64,000 bases of DNA from UBA8231 sp036011085 (GTDB lineage Bacteria; Latescibacterota; UBA2968; UBA8231). The position numbers and the translations under genes were made by a program. The DNA is taken from contig DASCMS010000135.1 of assembly GCA_036011085.1 (NCBI GenBank), forward strand, positions 13,521-77,520. Reading direction: 5' to 3'. Positions 8,443 through 19,000 of this stretch are shown in pieces (the first letter of the stretch is position 1; every line of letters starts with the position of its first letter). The notes under the pieces were generated by a model. It searched no databases, had not been told where the DNA came from, and saw only the letters and a list, made by a program, of their open reading frames with translations.

Positions 8443-10378
8443 GGGTACTAGAGGCCGCTTCGTCTGGTTGTGGGCCGTGCTGGCTGCGTCCCCGGCGTTG
8501 GCCGTTCCGTTTGCCGGACAGGTGCTCGATGGTTCGAATGACCAGGCGCTGGCTGCGGCGAACGTCTCCCTGAATGACTCCCTCGGCACGTTCTGTGACA
8601 CCGAAGGCCAATTCGATCTCGACGTTCTCCCGGGTACGTATGATTTGACGGTGAGCATGATCGGCTATCGGCGTTGGAGCGAACGGATCGAGATCCCGCG
8701 GGAGGGATTGCGGGGGCAGGTGTATCGACTCGCCGTGCAGGTGCTGGAGATGGATGAAGTGGGCATCGTCAAGCTGCGCCCGAGGCTGCCCGTATTCGCC
8801 GACGTCACCCGACAGGCGGGTATTCTTTTCGAACACACCTATGGCGAGGGCTCTCTGCGGAACATCCTGCAGACGACGGGTGCCGGCGCCTGCTTCTTTG
8901 ACGCCGATGGCGACGGCGATCAGGACCTGTACCTGGTGAACGGGTACGATTTGGCCGGAGCCCCCGAGGAACGCGCCGCCAACGCCTTCTATACCAACCG
9001 GGGGGGCGGCAGCTTCGCACCGGCCACGACAGCGTCGGGCACCGGCGACCGCGGCTTCGGCATGGGCTGCGCCGCCGCCGACTACGATGCCGACGGCGAT
9101 GTCGATCTGTATGTGACCAACTATGGAGCCAACGTGCTCTACCAGAACCAGGGAGCGGGACGCTTCACGAACGTCGGCGCGCAGGCCGGGGTGGATCATG
9201 CAGACTGGAGCGTCGGCGTCGCCTGGTCCGACGTCGACGTGGACGGAGATCTCGACCTGTTCGTCGGCAACTATCTGGATTTCGACCTGGAGCAGGTTGC
9301 GGCGCGCAATCTCGTGTCCCTCCGCGAAGGCTTCCGGTTGTATCCGGGGCCGCGGGATTACGGTGCCCAGGCGGACGTGCTCTACCAGAATCAGGGGAAT
9401 GGTGTGTTCGCCGATGTCAGCGACGAGGTCGGCCTCAACCCGAACCTGGGCAAGGCCATGGGCTGTGGTTTCGCCGACTACGACAACGATGGCGACCCGG
9501 ATCTGTTTGTCGCCAACGATCGCACGCCAAACCATCTGTACCGGAACGATGGCGAGAAGTTCACCGAAATCGGCCTGTGGGCAGGGGTGGCGTACAACGA
9601 GTCGGGTGCCGAATCGGGCGCCATGGCCGTCGAATTCGGCGACTATGACAACGACGGCCGTCTCGACCTTCTCGTCACTGACTTTATCTTTGAATACAAC
9701 GCCCTCTACCACAATGAATCAGACGACAGTTTTTCTGATGTCTCCGTCCAGGCCGAACTGGCCCTGCCCAGTTTCGGCTTCGTCGCCTGGGGGGCCGGAC
9801 TCTTTGACTATGACAACGACGGCTACCTCGACCTGTTCGTCGCCAACGGACACGTCCATGAGAACATCGACATCCTTACCGAAGGGCTCGCCTTCGAAGA
9901 GCCGAACCAGTTATTTCACAACGAGGGTGATGGTCGTTTCGCCGACGTCTCGCTGCAGTCGGGGCCTCATTTTGGCGATGCCAGAGTCAGCCGGGGTGTG
10001 GCCGTCGCCGACTACGATGACGATGGCGATCAGGACATCCTGGTCATGAACGCCGGTGCGGCGCCCGCTCTGTTGCGCAACGACGGTGGCAACCGCGAGC
10101 ACTGGCTGGGACTGCGGCTGGTCGGCAGGGGAGACAATCGCGATGCCATCGGCGCCCGGGTGCAGGTCGAAACCGGAACCCTGAGCATGATCCGCGAGGT
10201 ACACAGCGGGTCGAGTTACTTGTCACAGAGCGACACGCGATTGTTCTTCGGTCTGGGCGGCAATGAACGCGTGGAGCGCGTGCACATCCGCTGGCCGGGC
10301 GGGGGCACGCAGGAGTTGCTCGATCTGGCGGCCGACCAGATGTTGACCGTCGCCGCCGCCGAGGCCGAGACGAACTAG
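8432..10378 (+). CDS. CRTAC1-like secreted protein: carboxypeptidase-regulatory + FG-GAP/VCBS + ASPIC/UnbV
   Basis: A 648-residue secreted protein. After a signal peptide (FVWLWAVLAASPALA) come a carboxypeptidase-regulatory-like beta sandwich (residues about 22-95), then at least six FG-GAP/VCBS blades with calcium-loop motifs of the type DADGDGDQDLY and DYDNDGDPDLF, and a C-terminal ASPIC/UnbV domain (residues about 560-645, SGSSYLSQSDTRLFFGLG). Such proteins are predicted extracellular or surface beta-propellers that bind calcium and possibly polysaccharide or protein ligands. The ATG at 8432 overlaps the porin gene end. The next gene starts ten bases after its stop, so it is probably in one operon with its neighbours. 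Confidence 0.85.
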   Translation: MGTRGTRGRFVWLWAVLAASPALAVPFAGQVLDGSNDQALAAANVSLNDSLGTFCDTEGQFDLDVLPGTYDLTVSMIGYRRWSERIEIPREGLRGQVYRLAVQVLEMDEVGIVKLRPRLPVFADVTRQAGILFEHTYGEGSLRNILQTTGAGACFFDADGDGDQDLYLVNGYDLAGAPEERAANAFYTNRGGGSFAPATTASGTGDRGFGMGCAAADYDADGDVDLYVTNYGANVLYQNQGAGRFTNVGAQAGVDHADWSVGVAWSDVDVDGDLDLFVGNYLDFDLEQVAARNLVSLREGFRLYPGPRDYGAQADVLYQNQGNGVFADVSDEVGLNPNLGKAMGCGFADYDNDGDPDLFVANDRTPNHLYRNDGEKFTEIGLWAGVAYNESGAESGAMAVEFGDYDNDGRLDLLVTDFIFEYNALYHNESDDSFSDVSVQAELALPSFGFVAWGAGLFDYDNDGYLDLFVANGHVHENIDILTEGLAFEEPNQLFHNEGDGRFADVSLQSGPHFGDARVSRGVAVADYDDDGDQDILVMNAGAAPALLRNDGGNREHWLGLRLVGRGDNRDAIGARVQVETGTLSMIREVHSGSSYLSQSDTRLFFGLGGNERVERVHIRWPGGGTQELLDLAADQMLTVAAAEAETN

Positions 10379-10388
10379 GAGAACTGGA

Positions 10389-12317
10389 ATGGGGACTGTC
10401 CCGAACTACCTGCGGGCCCTGCTGAGGATCGGCCTGTCCGGCTGGGTGCTGCTCGCCATGGCGGGCTGTGGCACCGACCTGCCCACGTCGGGTCAACAGG
10501 TCTGGGGCCGCAATGAGGCGGAGCTGGAGCTGATCACCATCGGCTCCCCCATCTCCGAGATCGTCGCCGATCCCAAACGACCCTACGTCTACGCCACCGA
10601 CTTTGACAGGAGTGTGCTCTACGTCATCGGCCGCGATTCGCACCAGATCGAGAGGCGCCTGGCCCTGGGCTCGCGGCCGTCCGATCTGGCCCTGGATGCC
10701 AGTGGCAACCGGCTCTACGTGGCCCTGTTGGGGGCAGCCGAAGTCGCCGTCGTCGATCTCGATGCTGGCGAACAGGTCGACCGGATCCCGCTGGAGTTCA
10801 CGCCGGCGTACGTGGTCACAGGCCCCGATCCGTCGCTCTTCGTGTCTTCCACTCTGGATCTGGCTGACAGCTTCAACGACGACGGCGAGACCCGGCGCTT
10901 CGACTTGGACCGACGAGTCTTCGACAAGGTGATCCCCCCCGTGGGTCTGCTGGAGGCGGACGGAGATCGTTCCCACTTCTATATCGCCACACGGGATCGC
11001 ATCTTCCAGTACGACCTCACCGACCTGGCCAAGGTCCGCTACCTGCAGCAGCGCGAAACCCGCGGCCCCATTGTCGATCTCCACGTCAGTCGTGACGGAC
11101 AACGGGTGTACACGATCAGCGCGGGCGAACTGGTGACCCCGGAGGAGGTGATCACCCACGGCCTCGTCGACAGCCGTGCCAACGTGCGCATCGACATGGT
11201 TGAAGTCTTCTCCGTGGACGGTCTGATCAAGATCGGCGAGTTGCCCACGGGTGCCTTTCCCCGCGCTGTCACCAGCGATGATCGCTTCATCTACGTGGCC
11301 GCCAGCGATGCCGCGGGGGCCTCCCACACCGCCGGCTTCGTCATGGTCTTCGATGTCGCCACCCTGAAGCGGGTGACCACCTACCGCCTGCTCGGCCAAC
11401 CGACGCACTGCATCGATGTCGACACGCAGGCCGGCGTGCTGTACGTGGCGGTGGACAACCCGTACGACATTCGCGAACGCTTCGGCGACCGTCAGGATGT
11501 GCAGGTCATCCCCCTGCAGGAGTTCGGCTCCGTCGACGGCGACAACGTCGAGCCGGCGCCGGGCGCCGGCGCCGCGGCCCGCGTCAAGAGTGCCAGCTTT
11601 CCGATGCCCGGGGGCGAACTGGAGATGATCTGGATCGAACCCGGATCCTTCATGATGGGCGCCTCGGAGATGATGCAGGAAATGATGCCCTTCGAAGGAC
11701 CGCGGCACGAGGTGACGATCAGCCGCGGCTTCCACCTGGGGACCTACGAGATCACCCAGCGTCAGTGGGAAGACGTGATGGGAACCAAGCCGTGGCTCGG
11801 TCTGCCGGGCGTGGTCGATCACCCGGATCATCCGGCGGTCTTCATCTCGTGGGATGACTCGCAGGATCTCATCGCCGCCATGAACGACTTCGAGGGCCTT
11901 CCCTTGTATCGCATGCCCACCGAAGCCGAGTGGGAGTACGCCTGCCGGGCACGGACGACGACGAGTTACTCCTACGGCAACAACCCCGAGCTGCTGGGCG
12001 ACTACGCCTGGTACCGCACCAACACCTGGGACAGCGGCAAACACTTCGCCCAACCCGTAGGTGTCCTTTTGCCGAATCCGTGGGGATTGTACGACATGCA
12101 CGGCAACGTCTGGGAGTGGGTCCATGACTGGAGCGGGCGGTACCCGGAGGAGCCTCAGATCGATCCCACGGGACCGGAGACCGGCCGCTTCCGCTCCACG
12201 CGCAGCGGTATCTTCATGGCCGGGGCCATGGGGCAGCGCTCCTCCTTCCGCTACGGCGGCGCCCAGGACTTTCCGGACGGAGGCGTCGGCGTGCGCCTCC
12301 TGCGCCAGGGTCGCTGA
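10389..12317 (+). CDS. Lipoprotein: YVTN-type beta-propeller fused to FGE-like (SUMF1) domain lacking catalytic Cys
   Basis: A 642-residue lipoprotein (lipobox AMAGC27). Residues about 45-380 are YVTN-like propeller repeats (YVYATDFDRSVLYVI, NRLYVALLGAAEVAVVD). Residues about 395-640 form a formylglycine-generating-enzyme fold, with the usual IEPGSFMMG, TYEITQRQWEDVMG, MPTEAEWEYACRA, YDMHGNVWEWVHDW landmarks. In true FGE the last third holds two catalytic cysteines in a WxxC...C-type strand; the equivalent stretch here (SGIFMAGAMGQRSSFRYGG) has none, so it is probably a ligand-binding or structural variant. An operon with the CRTAC1-like gene is likely. Confidence 0.8.
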   Translation: MGTVPNYLRALLRIGLSGWVLLAMAGCGTDLPTSGQQVWGRNEAELELITIGSPISEIVADPKRPYVYATDFDRSVLYVIGRDSHQIERRLALGSRPSDLALDASGNRLYVALLGAAEVAVVDLDAGEQVDRIPLEFTPAYVVTGPDPSLFVSSTLDLADSFNDDGETRRFDLDRRVFDKVIPPVGLLEADGDRSHFYIATRDRIFQYDLTDLAKVRYLQQRETRGPIVDLHVSRDGQRVYTISAGELVTPEEVITHGLVDSRANVRIDMVEVFSVDGLIKIGELPTGAFPRAVTSDDRFIYVAASDAAGASHTAGFVMVFDVATLKRVTTYRLLGQPTHCIDVDTQAGVLYVAVDNPYDIRERFGDRQDVQVIPLQEFGSVDGDNVEPAPGAGAAARVKSASFPMPGGELEMIWIEPGSFMMGASEMMQEMMPFEGPRHEVTISRGFHLGTYEITQRQWEDVMGTKPWLGLPGVVDHPDHPAVFISWDDSQDLIAAMNDFEGLPLYRMPTEAEWEYACRARTTTSYSYGNNPELLGDYAWYRTNTWDSGKHFAQPVGVLLPNPWGLYDMHGNVWEWVHDWSGRYPEEPQIDPTGPETGRFRSTRSGIFMAGAMGQRSSFRYGGAQDFPDGGVGVRLLRQGR

Positions 12318-13346
12318 CTACCGGCGCGTCTGCTGCACGATCAACCAGCTGCAACCGAGCACAGCGATGGCCCCCATCTGATGCAGTGAGGCGAGCCAGA
12401 TCGGCACGAAGGTCAGGATCGTGGCGATGCCGAGAGCGATCTGCAGGTGCAGGGCACACAACAGTGCCGTACCTGCCCGTCGCAACGTTGCCGGGGATTT
12501 TGACTGACGCAGGCGGTAGTACAGGGCGAAGGCCAGCGCCAGCGCGACGAAGGCCAGCCAGCGATGCTCGAAGTGCAGGGTCAGCGGATTGGCGACGATA
12601 TTCGCCCACCACGAGGGGTCGCGCCCCAGGCCTTCCGGTATCCAATGACCGTGAATCTTCGGGAAGGTCGCCGAGACGTAACCGGCGCGATGGCCGGCGA
12701 CCAGGGCGCCGAAGAGGATCTGCACCACCACCACCGCCAACAGTCCCTGCGCCAGACGTGATATGCTTCTGTCGGCGGTGCCGACGGCCGGCGGCCAGCG
12801 TCGTTCGAAGATCAGCCACAGACACCAGGCCAGCAGCGTCAGGGCCAGAGCCAGATGGAGGGCCAGGCGGTAGGGGCTGACCTTGGGATCGTCCACCAGC
12901 CCGCTCTTGACCATCAGCCAGCCCATCACCCCCTGGGCGACAAAGAGCAGACCGATGCCGACCAGGTGAATCCGCAAGCGGCCCGGGAACAGACCGCGCA
13001 GCAGGCCGACGATCAACGGTACAGCGACGATGAGACCGACGATCCGACCCAGTATGCGGTGGATGAATTCCGGCCAGAAGATCATCTGGAAATCGGCCAG
13101 CGACATGCCGGCGTTGACTTGCTGATACTCCGGCGTCTGTTGGTACGCATCAAAGGCGGCCTGCCAGGCGTCCGAAGACAGGGGCGGCAGGACGCCACTT
13201 ACCGGCTGCCAGTCCACCATCGACAATCCCGAATGTGTCAGGCGAACCAGCCCGCCAAGAGCCACCATCAGGACGCAGGACAGGGCCATCGCCCACAGCC
13301 ATCTCAGCAGCCAGGCCGGCTCGTCGGTGTTATCGCGTCCACTCAT
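12318..13346 (-). CDS. ctaA: Heme A synthase, CtaA/Cox15 family
   Basis: Eight-helix inner-membrane protein that oxidises heme O to heme A for aa3-type cytochrome oxidase. Signature pieces are present in order: RLTHSGLSMVDWQPVSGVLPP-like start, EFIHRILGR, LHLALALTLL, HFEHRWLAF and SLHQMGAIAVLG. These supply the four heme-ligand histidines of the family. About 342 residues from the ATG at 13346, as expected for Cox15-type enzymes; a TTG at 13355 is a possible alternative. It abuts the preceding gene tail to tail with no space. No cytochrome oxidase genes are in the window. Confidence 0.93.
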   Translation of the reverse strand: MSGRDNTDEPAWLLRWLWAMALSCVLMVALGGLVRLTHSGLSMVDWQPVSGVLPPLSSDAWQAAFDAYQQTPEYQQVNAGMSLADFQMIFWPEFIHRILGRIVGLIVAVPLIVGLLRGLFPGRLRIHLVGIGLLFVAQGVMGWLMVKSGLVDDPKVSPYRLALHLALALTLLAWCLWLIFERRWPPAVGTADRSISRLAQGLLAVVVVQILFGALVAGHRAGYVSATFPKIHGHWIPEGLGRDPSWWANIVANPLTLHFEHRWLAFVALALAFALYYRLRQSKSPATLRRAGTALLCALHLQIALGIATILTFVPIWLASLHQMGAIAVLGCSWLIVQQTRR

Positions 13347-13538
13347 ATCCGTCAACTAATCTCGGCAATTTGTCCGGCGAGTCATATCAGCTCCGAATGG
13401 TGGGACCCCTATGTCAACCGCAGCGGTTTCCCCGGACGAAGCAGACATTGTTCATGTGGTTCCAGTACCTCATTCAGTCGGGGCAGGATATCTGAGGGCA
13501 CTTGAGAGCTCCGGAGCAACGGCCTTCCTTATCAGGCC

Positions 13539-14504
13539 ATGCTCAAACCCTGCAGAATACCCCTGGCAGTTCTCGTCGTCCTCCTCGCGTCTCTGTCCAA
13601 CGGGTGCGCCCGAAGGACAGCCGCGCCCGCCGATCTCCTGCCGGACTTTGACACCTAGTGGGACTACTTCGATCCGGCCGCGACGCAGGCACGTTTTGAG
13701 GCACTGCTGCCGACGGCGGCGACGGCCGGTGATGCCGACTATCATCTGCAGCTACGGACGCAGGTCGCCCGCACCCTCGGCCTCCAGGGGCGGTTCGATG
13801 AGGCGCACGCGCTGCTGGACCAGGTCGAATCCGGGCTTGATGAGACCACCGATGTAGCCCGCGTCCGCTACCTGCTCGAACGGGGACGTCTCTTCCGCTC
13901 GTCGGGCAAAGGTGAATTGGCAGTACCCCAGTTCGAGAAAGCCTTCAGACTCGGACGGCGGTTCGGCGTCGACTACCATGCCGTCGATGCCGCCCACATG
14001 GTGGCCATCTCCGTCGACTCCACCGAGGCCAGACGTCGCTGGAGCCTGCTGGGCATCGACATCGCCTCGGCCTCGACCCAACCCCGCGTACGGCACTGGC
14101 TCGGGTCGATTCAGAACAACCTGGGCTGGGACTACCACGAGGCCGGTGAGTATGATCTGGCCTTGGACATGTTCAAGAAGGCACTCGCCGCCCGCCTCGA
14201 AGAAGAGGATGCCGAGGCCACCTCGACGGCACGCTGGTGCGTGGCCCGTTGTTATCGCTCTCTGAACAGAGTCAGCGAGGCGCTGCGGATCCAGCTGGCG
14301 CTGCTGGCAGAGGATGCCGGAGCGGAGGACGGCTACGTACACGAGGAGCTCGGAGAGCTCTACCTGCTGCAGGAGGACGAGAACAGCTCCGTCACCCATT
14401 TCGCCGAGGCCTGGCGGCTGCTGTCGGCCGACGACTGGCTGCGGGCCAACGAGGTGGAGCGCCTGGATCGGATCCGCCGTCTCGCCGGCATCGAAGCCGA
14501 CTGA
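13539..14504 (+). pseudogene. TPR lipoprotein gene interrupted by an in-frame TAG
   Basis: Reading from the ATG at 13539 gives a lipoprotein signal (MLKPCRIPLAVLVVLLASL then NGC23) and a short linker up to DFDT. A TAG follows at 13656-13658, and the same frame continues as WDYFDPAATQARFEALLP and a TPR-like protein through to a stop at 14504. No ATG, GTG or TTG occurs in frame after the TAG until the TTG at 13917, so the remaining reading frame cannot make the full protein. A single T-to-A change from TTG (Leu) would explain the stop. Other genes here end normally in TAG, so recoding of TAG is unlikely. It is either a recent nonsense mutation or a sequence error. Confidence 0.75.
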
Positions 14505-14542
14505 GAAGGGCCCGACGGCCGGCGGCCGCCGGGCCCTTTCTC
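14503..14542. terminator. Bidirectional hairpin terminator
   Basis: GAGAAGGGCCCG (14503-14514) pairs with CGGGCCCTTTCTC (14530-14542) with a single bulge, giving A-rich and T-rich flanks on the two sides. It lies between two convergent genes and can end transcription from both. Confidence 0.75.
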
Positions 14543-16046
14543 ACTTCACCAGCATCATCTTCATGCTCTGCCGGTAACTCCCGGCCTCCAGCACGAAGAA
14601 GAACACGCCCGGTGCATGGTTCGCCGCCTGCCAGACGATCTGGTGCCGGCCGGCGCGCTGGCGGTCGTGGAGCAGTTCCTCCACCTGCTGACCCAGGGCG
14701 TTGTAGATCGAGATGCTGACCTGCGCCGCCTCGGGGAGATCGTAGGTGATCACCGTCTCTGGGTTGAAGGGATTCGGGTAGTTCTGAATCAGCTCGAATC
14801 CCTCGGGCAGCGCCGGCTCCTCCCCCGGGCGGTAGACCGGGTAGGCTTCTCCCGACATGTCGAGGAAACGCGCTTCCTCCAGCAGGATCACAGGATCTTC
14901 GTCGGTCCGGCGTCGGAAGTGGACTTCCGCGAACCGCCGGTCCACCGTGGTGAACCCGTGCATGTCGAGACCCACCAGGCGGATGATCCCCGGCGTCTGC
15001 GTGTTCTCGATGACGAGGCCGGCGCCAGCCACCACCTCGATATCTTCCAACGTGGCCAGGTCCGGATCGTAGACGAGCAGCAGGTCGAAGGCGTTCACCG
15101 AAGCATCGCGCGAGAATTGTACCGGCACTGTGACGCCGCCGAATTCGTCGGTCTGCATCGGCAGACTCAGCGTGATCGGCTCGAGCACACCACCGGGCAC
15201 GACCTTTGCCCGCGTCAGCCCGCGCATCAGGAACAGCGCGTCGTCCACCGTGACGATGCCGTTGCGATCGGCGTCCGCCGTAGCCAGCTCGAAAGGGGTG
15301 AGTGCGCCCGCCGTGCCGGCGACGACGCGCAGGATATAGACCACGTCTTGCAGGTCGATCACGGCATCCCCGTTCACGTCCCCCGGTTCCACGACTTCGA
15401 TGCTGCCGTCGCCGAGATCTGGGATCACGTTGGTGAGCACCGTGCCGTCGTCGTAGACCAGCGTCGCCTCGGTGAGCAGGACCGGGATGATCTCGCCCAC
15501 CGTCGTCGTCTGCCGTCGGATGTGGAACGGCAGATCGACGATGTTCCCGCCCCCGGGTGGCAGCGGCGTGTCACTGGCGATGCTCACGGCAAAACGGCCC
15601 GGGTTGTTCCTCACATCGGCGTCGACGATGAAGCTCTCGGTGAGTTCCGTCGTGCGCACGTCTCTCTCGGCCAGGCGGATCTTGCTGTAGTCGAAGGTGC
15701 CCTTGAAGGTGGCGGCCACCAGCCCGCCGGTGATGTTGAGGCGAGCCCCCACGGGGTACTTCTCGTTCTGGAACCCCGCGGCCTCCGCCAGATCGAGCAG
15801 TGCCGTGCCAGGCGGATCGCCCGCCTGAGCAAACTTGGCGGCACCCCAGAAACCGAGGAGCCCGCTGCCGCTGCCGGTAATCGATCCGGCTGCGGTCTGT
15901 CCCACGGTGAGATTGGCGCTACCGCCGGCCCCGGCCAACGGCTCGCCACCGTTGCCGAGCACGACGACACGCAGGCTGGCCAGCTGCGCTGACACGGCCA
16001 GAGGCAGCATCAGTGCCGCGGTGCAGATCGTCAGAAAGCGTCTCAT
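14541..16046 (-). CDS. Secreted cohesin/dockerin-like protein with C-terminal sorting domain
   Basis: A 501-residue protein with a signal peptide (AALMLPLAVSAQ). Next comes a short domain with the TVGQTAAGSITG...LLGFWG pattern common in FCB-type surface proteins, and then a first cohesin-like beta sandwich. A dockerin-type pair of calcium loops follows (GDVNGDAVIDLQDVVYILR and ADADRNGIVTVDDALFLMRG, about residues 225-285), then a second cohesin-like domain. The C-terminal FlgD-like domain starts with LIQNYPNPFNPET and ends SMKMMLVK, as in type IX-style sorting domains. It lies 27 bases downstream of the giant repeat gene on the same strand, so both are probably made together and act at the cell surface. 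Confidence 0.85.
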   Translation of the reverse strand: MRRFLTICTAALMLPLAVSAQLASLRVVVLGNGGEPLAGAGGSANLTVGQTAAGSITGSGSGLLGFWGAAKFAQAGDPPGTALLDLAEAAGFQNEKYPVGARLNITGGLVAATFKGTFDYSKIRLAERDVRTTELTESFIVDADVRNNPGRFAVSIASDTPLPPGGGNIVDLPFHIRRQTTTVGEIIPVLLTEATLVYDDGTVLTNVIPDLGDGSIEVVEPGDVNGDAVIDLQDVVYILRVVAGTAGALTPFELATADADRNGIVTVDDALFLMRGLTRAKVVPGGVLEPITLSLPMQTDEFGGVTVPVQFSRDASVNAFDLLLVYDPDLATLEDIEVVAGAGLVIENTQTPGIIRLVGLDMHGFTTVDRRFAEVHFRRRTDEDPVILLEEARFLDMSGEAYPVYRPGEEPALPEGFELIQNYPNPFNPETVITYDLPEAAQVSISIYNALGQQVEELLHDRQRAGRHQIVWQAANHAPGVFFFVLEAGSYRQSMKMMLVK

Positions 16047-16073
16047 GATGGTCGCTCCGTTCTCTCTGCCGCG

Positions 16074-19000
16074 TCAGCGCAACGCCGCGGTGCGCACGGT
16101 GGCCGAGCCGCTCAGCTGTTCTTCGACCGCCGCCAGACGAGCCGCGAGATCACCGGCCGTCACCAGCTGCGCCCGCAGACGCGTGACCTCGGTCCGCAGC
16201 GACACGATCTCACTCTCCTGATCCTGCACGATCCCATAGAGGCCCTGGATGGCTGCCAGGGCGACACCGTCGGCATCGATGGTGGAGATATGCTTGTCGT
16301 CGTGGCCGACCTGGAAGGCGGCGTAGAAGTCCTGTGCCATGGGGCCGATGTGACGTACGCCCTTGAGGGTTTTGTAGTTCCACGTGGACAGCGGGATGGC
16401 GGCGAGTCTGTCGAGAATCTCGCGTCCGTTGGTTGCTATGAAGTTCTCCTTGGCGTTGCGGTCGGACACCGCCTGCCAGGCGCTGTCGCCGGCGGGCAGG
16501 ACAACGCCGGCGGTGGCGCCGCCCGTACCGTCGATCGCGGTGACGAAGCGCACGCCTCCGGTAGCGCGGGCGGCGAAGCGGTTGACGATGCCGACGTTGA
16601 AGTCGACGTCGTTGTTGTCGGCCCAGACGAACTGCCCGTCGTCGTTGGCCTTGGCGCGTTGGCCGGCGGCGAATGTGAAGTCACCGTTTGCTTCGTTGCG
16701 ATCACCACCCGGGACAGTGGCGTCCAACCCGGTAGCCTTGTTGCCGCTTCCCCCACTGACGGTGGATTGCAGACCCTCTGAGCGGTTGTTCAGGCCACCC
16801 GCCACGGTGGTCCTCAGGTTGGCTGAGACGTTGTTCTGGCCACCGCCGATGGTGGAAAACGTGCCGGTCGACGAGTTACCCGTACCTCCCGCGACGGACG
16901 AAGTGTTCTGCGCTGTGTTGCCGTCCCCGCCGCCGACGAAAGACCGGGTGCCGGCGTTGTTGCCGGTGCCACCACCGACCGTTCCGTGGGGTCCGTCGAC
17001 CGTGTTGCCCTGGCCCCCACCGATCGTGCCGTAGTTGCTGTTGTCCGGGTCCAGATCGTCGCTGCCGGTTTCGTTCCCCGTGCCGCCGCCGATCGTGCTG
17101 TAGCTGTCACGCGCCATATTGCCGGCACCGGCTGTACCGCCGCCACCGATGACCGCACCCTGGACACCAAACCCGGTGTCGTTGACATCAGCCCCGCCGA
17201 TCAGGTTGAGGACCCCGGGCGTCGGTCCCGCCACCGGTGAGATACGGAGACCGACGATGCTGTTGGCCCGCAGCTCCAGCGGGAAGGTGTTGGTGGTGCC
17301 CACGAAGTCGCCAAAGGCGATGGAGTTGCCCTGTACCTCCCAGCCGCCGCCGCCGGGCAAGTTGGTCAACCCGGACCCGTCACCGACGAAGGCGGTGGCC
17401 GTCACGGTGCCCGTCACCTCGAGCTCCGTGGCAGGGCTGTCAGTGCCGATACCGACGCCACCCGCAGCGCGAACCAGGAACTGATCGTCCGCAGTGGTGG
17501 TGAAATCCAGATCGGTGTCGTCTGCCCAGACGAAGCTGCCGTCGTTCTGCGCCTTTGCCCGGCGGCCAGCGGCGAAGCTGTACGACCCGGCGGCTGAGTT
17601 CGAATGTCCGCCAGGCACAGTGGCCGAGAAACCACTCGCGACGTTCAGGGCGCCGCCACCCACGGTCGCGTTCACAGTACTGGCTTCGTTGCTGGCCCCA
17701 CCGCTGATCGTCGAGTTGCTTCCGCTGGCCGTATTGGAGTCGCCGCCGCCGATCGTAGCTTCGACGCCACTCGCATTGTTGAACTGGCCGCCGCCCACTG
17801 TCGCCTTGTTGGCTCCGGCAATGTTGTTACTGCCACCGGATACTGTGGACTGGTTGCCCGTCGCCTGGTTGATGCCCCCACCGCCTACGGTCGCGCTAGT
17901 CGCCGTGGCCTGGTTGTTGGATCCGCCCGCCACGGTCGCGGAGCCGGAGAAGCCCGAGCCGGCGACGTTGTTGACGCCACCGCCCACGGTAGAATAAGCA
18001 CTCACGGCAGCGTTCTGCGTGCCGCCGCTCACGGTGGCGAAGGTCTGTTGCGTGGGATCGCTGTCGCTGTCGTCGCCCGCTTGGTTGTCGCCGCCGCCTC
18101 CGATGGTGCCGTAGTCGTCGTAGACCTTGTTGGCCGTGGCCGCATCGGCGGGATCGGCTGTACCGCCACCGGCAACGGTGGAGTATGCCCCTCCAGCGAG
18201 GTTCGCCGATCCGCCGCCAATCGTGGCGTATGCACTCGCGGCGCTGTTCGTCTCACCACCGGCAACGGTCGATCCCTGGCCGTCGGTCTGATTCTGTCGA
18301 CCCCCGCCTATGGTCGCAGCAAGGCCCAGAGCCACGTTGTGTCCCCCCTGGGCGGATCCGTAGGCGTCCGTTACGAAGTTTCCATTGCCGCCCGCGACGG
18401 TTGCATAGGCGCCGCGAGCCTGATTATTGATCCCCCCACCGACTGTAGCGTACCGGGCATCATCGACCCCCCCGGCGTCGTCGCCGGCCTTGTTTACCTG
18501 GCCGCCGCCGATCGTTCCGAAGTCGTCGGTGACGACATTGCCCTGGCTACCCTTACCGCCACCGCCGATTGTGGCTCCCGACACTCCAGCGGTAATGGCG
18601 TTGTCGGCGTGACCGCCGATCAGGTTGGGGATACCCAGAGCGGAATTCTCGATTCGGTATACCCGGTTGGAGTTGACGCGCAGCTCAAGCGGCTGTCCGT
18701 CCGTCGTGCCGAGGAAATCCGTCGTCGGATCCGTGCCCGCGTTGCCGGTGAGGTTCCAGCCACTCCCTCCGCCACCTCCCGTGGCTGTGATGGTGACCTG
18801 GCTGGATCCATCATCGCTGATGGAGATCCCCGTGCCCGCTACCAGGTCGACCGCATCGGTGAGTCCCTCGACAGAGGTGACGGCGGCGCCGGCAGCGAGC
18901 TCGTCCGCAGTCACCGCATTGGTGGCCAGCTCCGCGCTGCCCACGCCATCGGCCGCTATAGACAGCGTTACGTCACCGGTTGTGCCGCCTCCGGCGAGCC

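Noticed and set aside
10044..12125. Long open frame on the minus strand opposite the propeller-FGE lipoprotein gene
   Set aside because: His/Val/Asp-rich mirror frame typical of high-GC coding DNA; the plus strand encodes clear domains with a lipoprotein signal.
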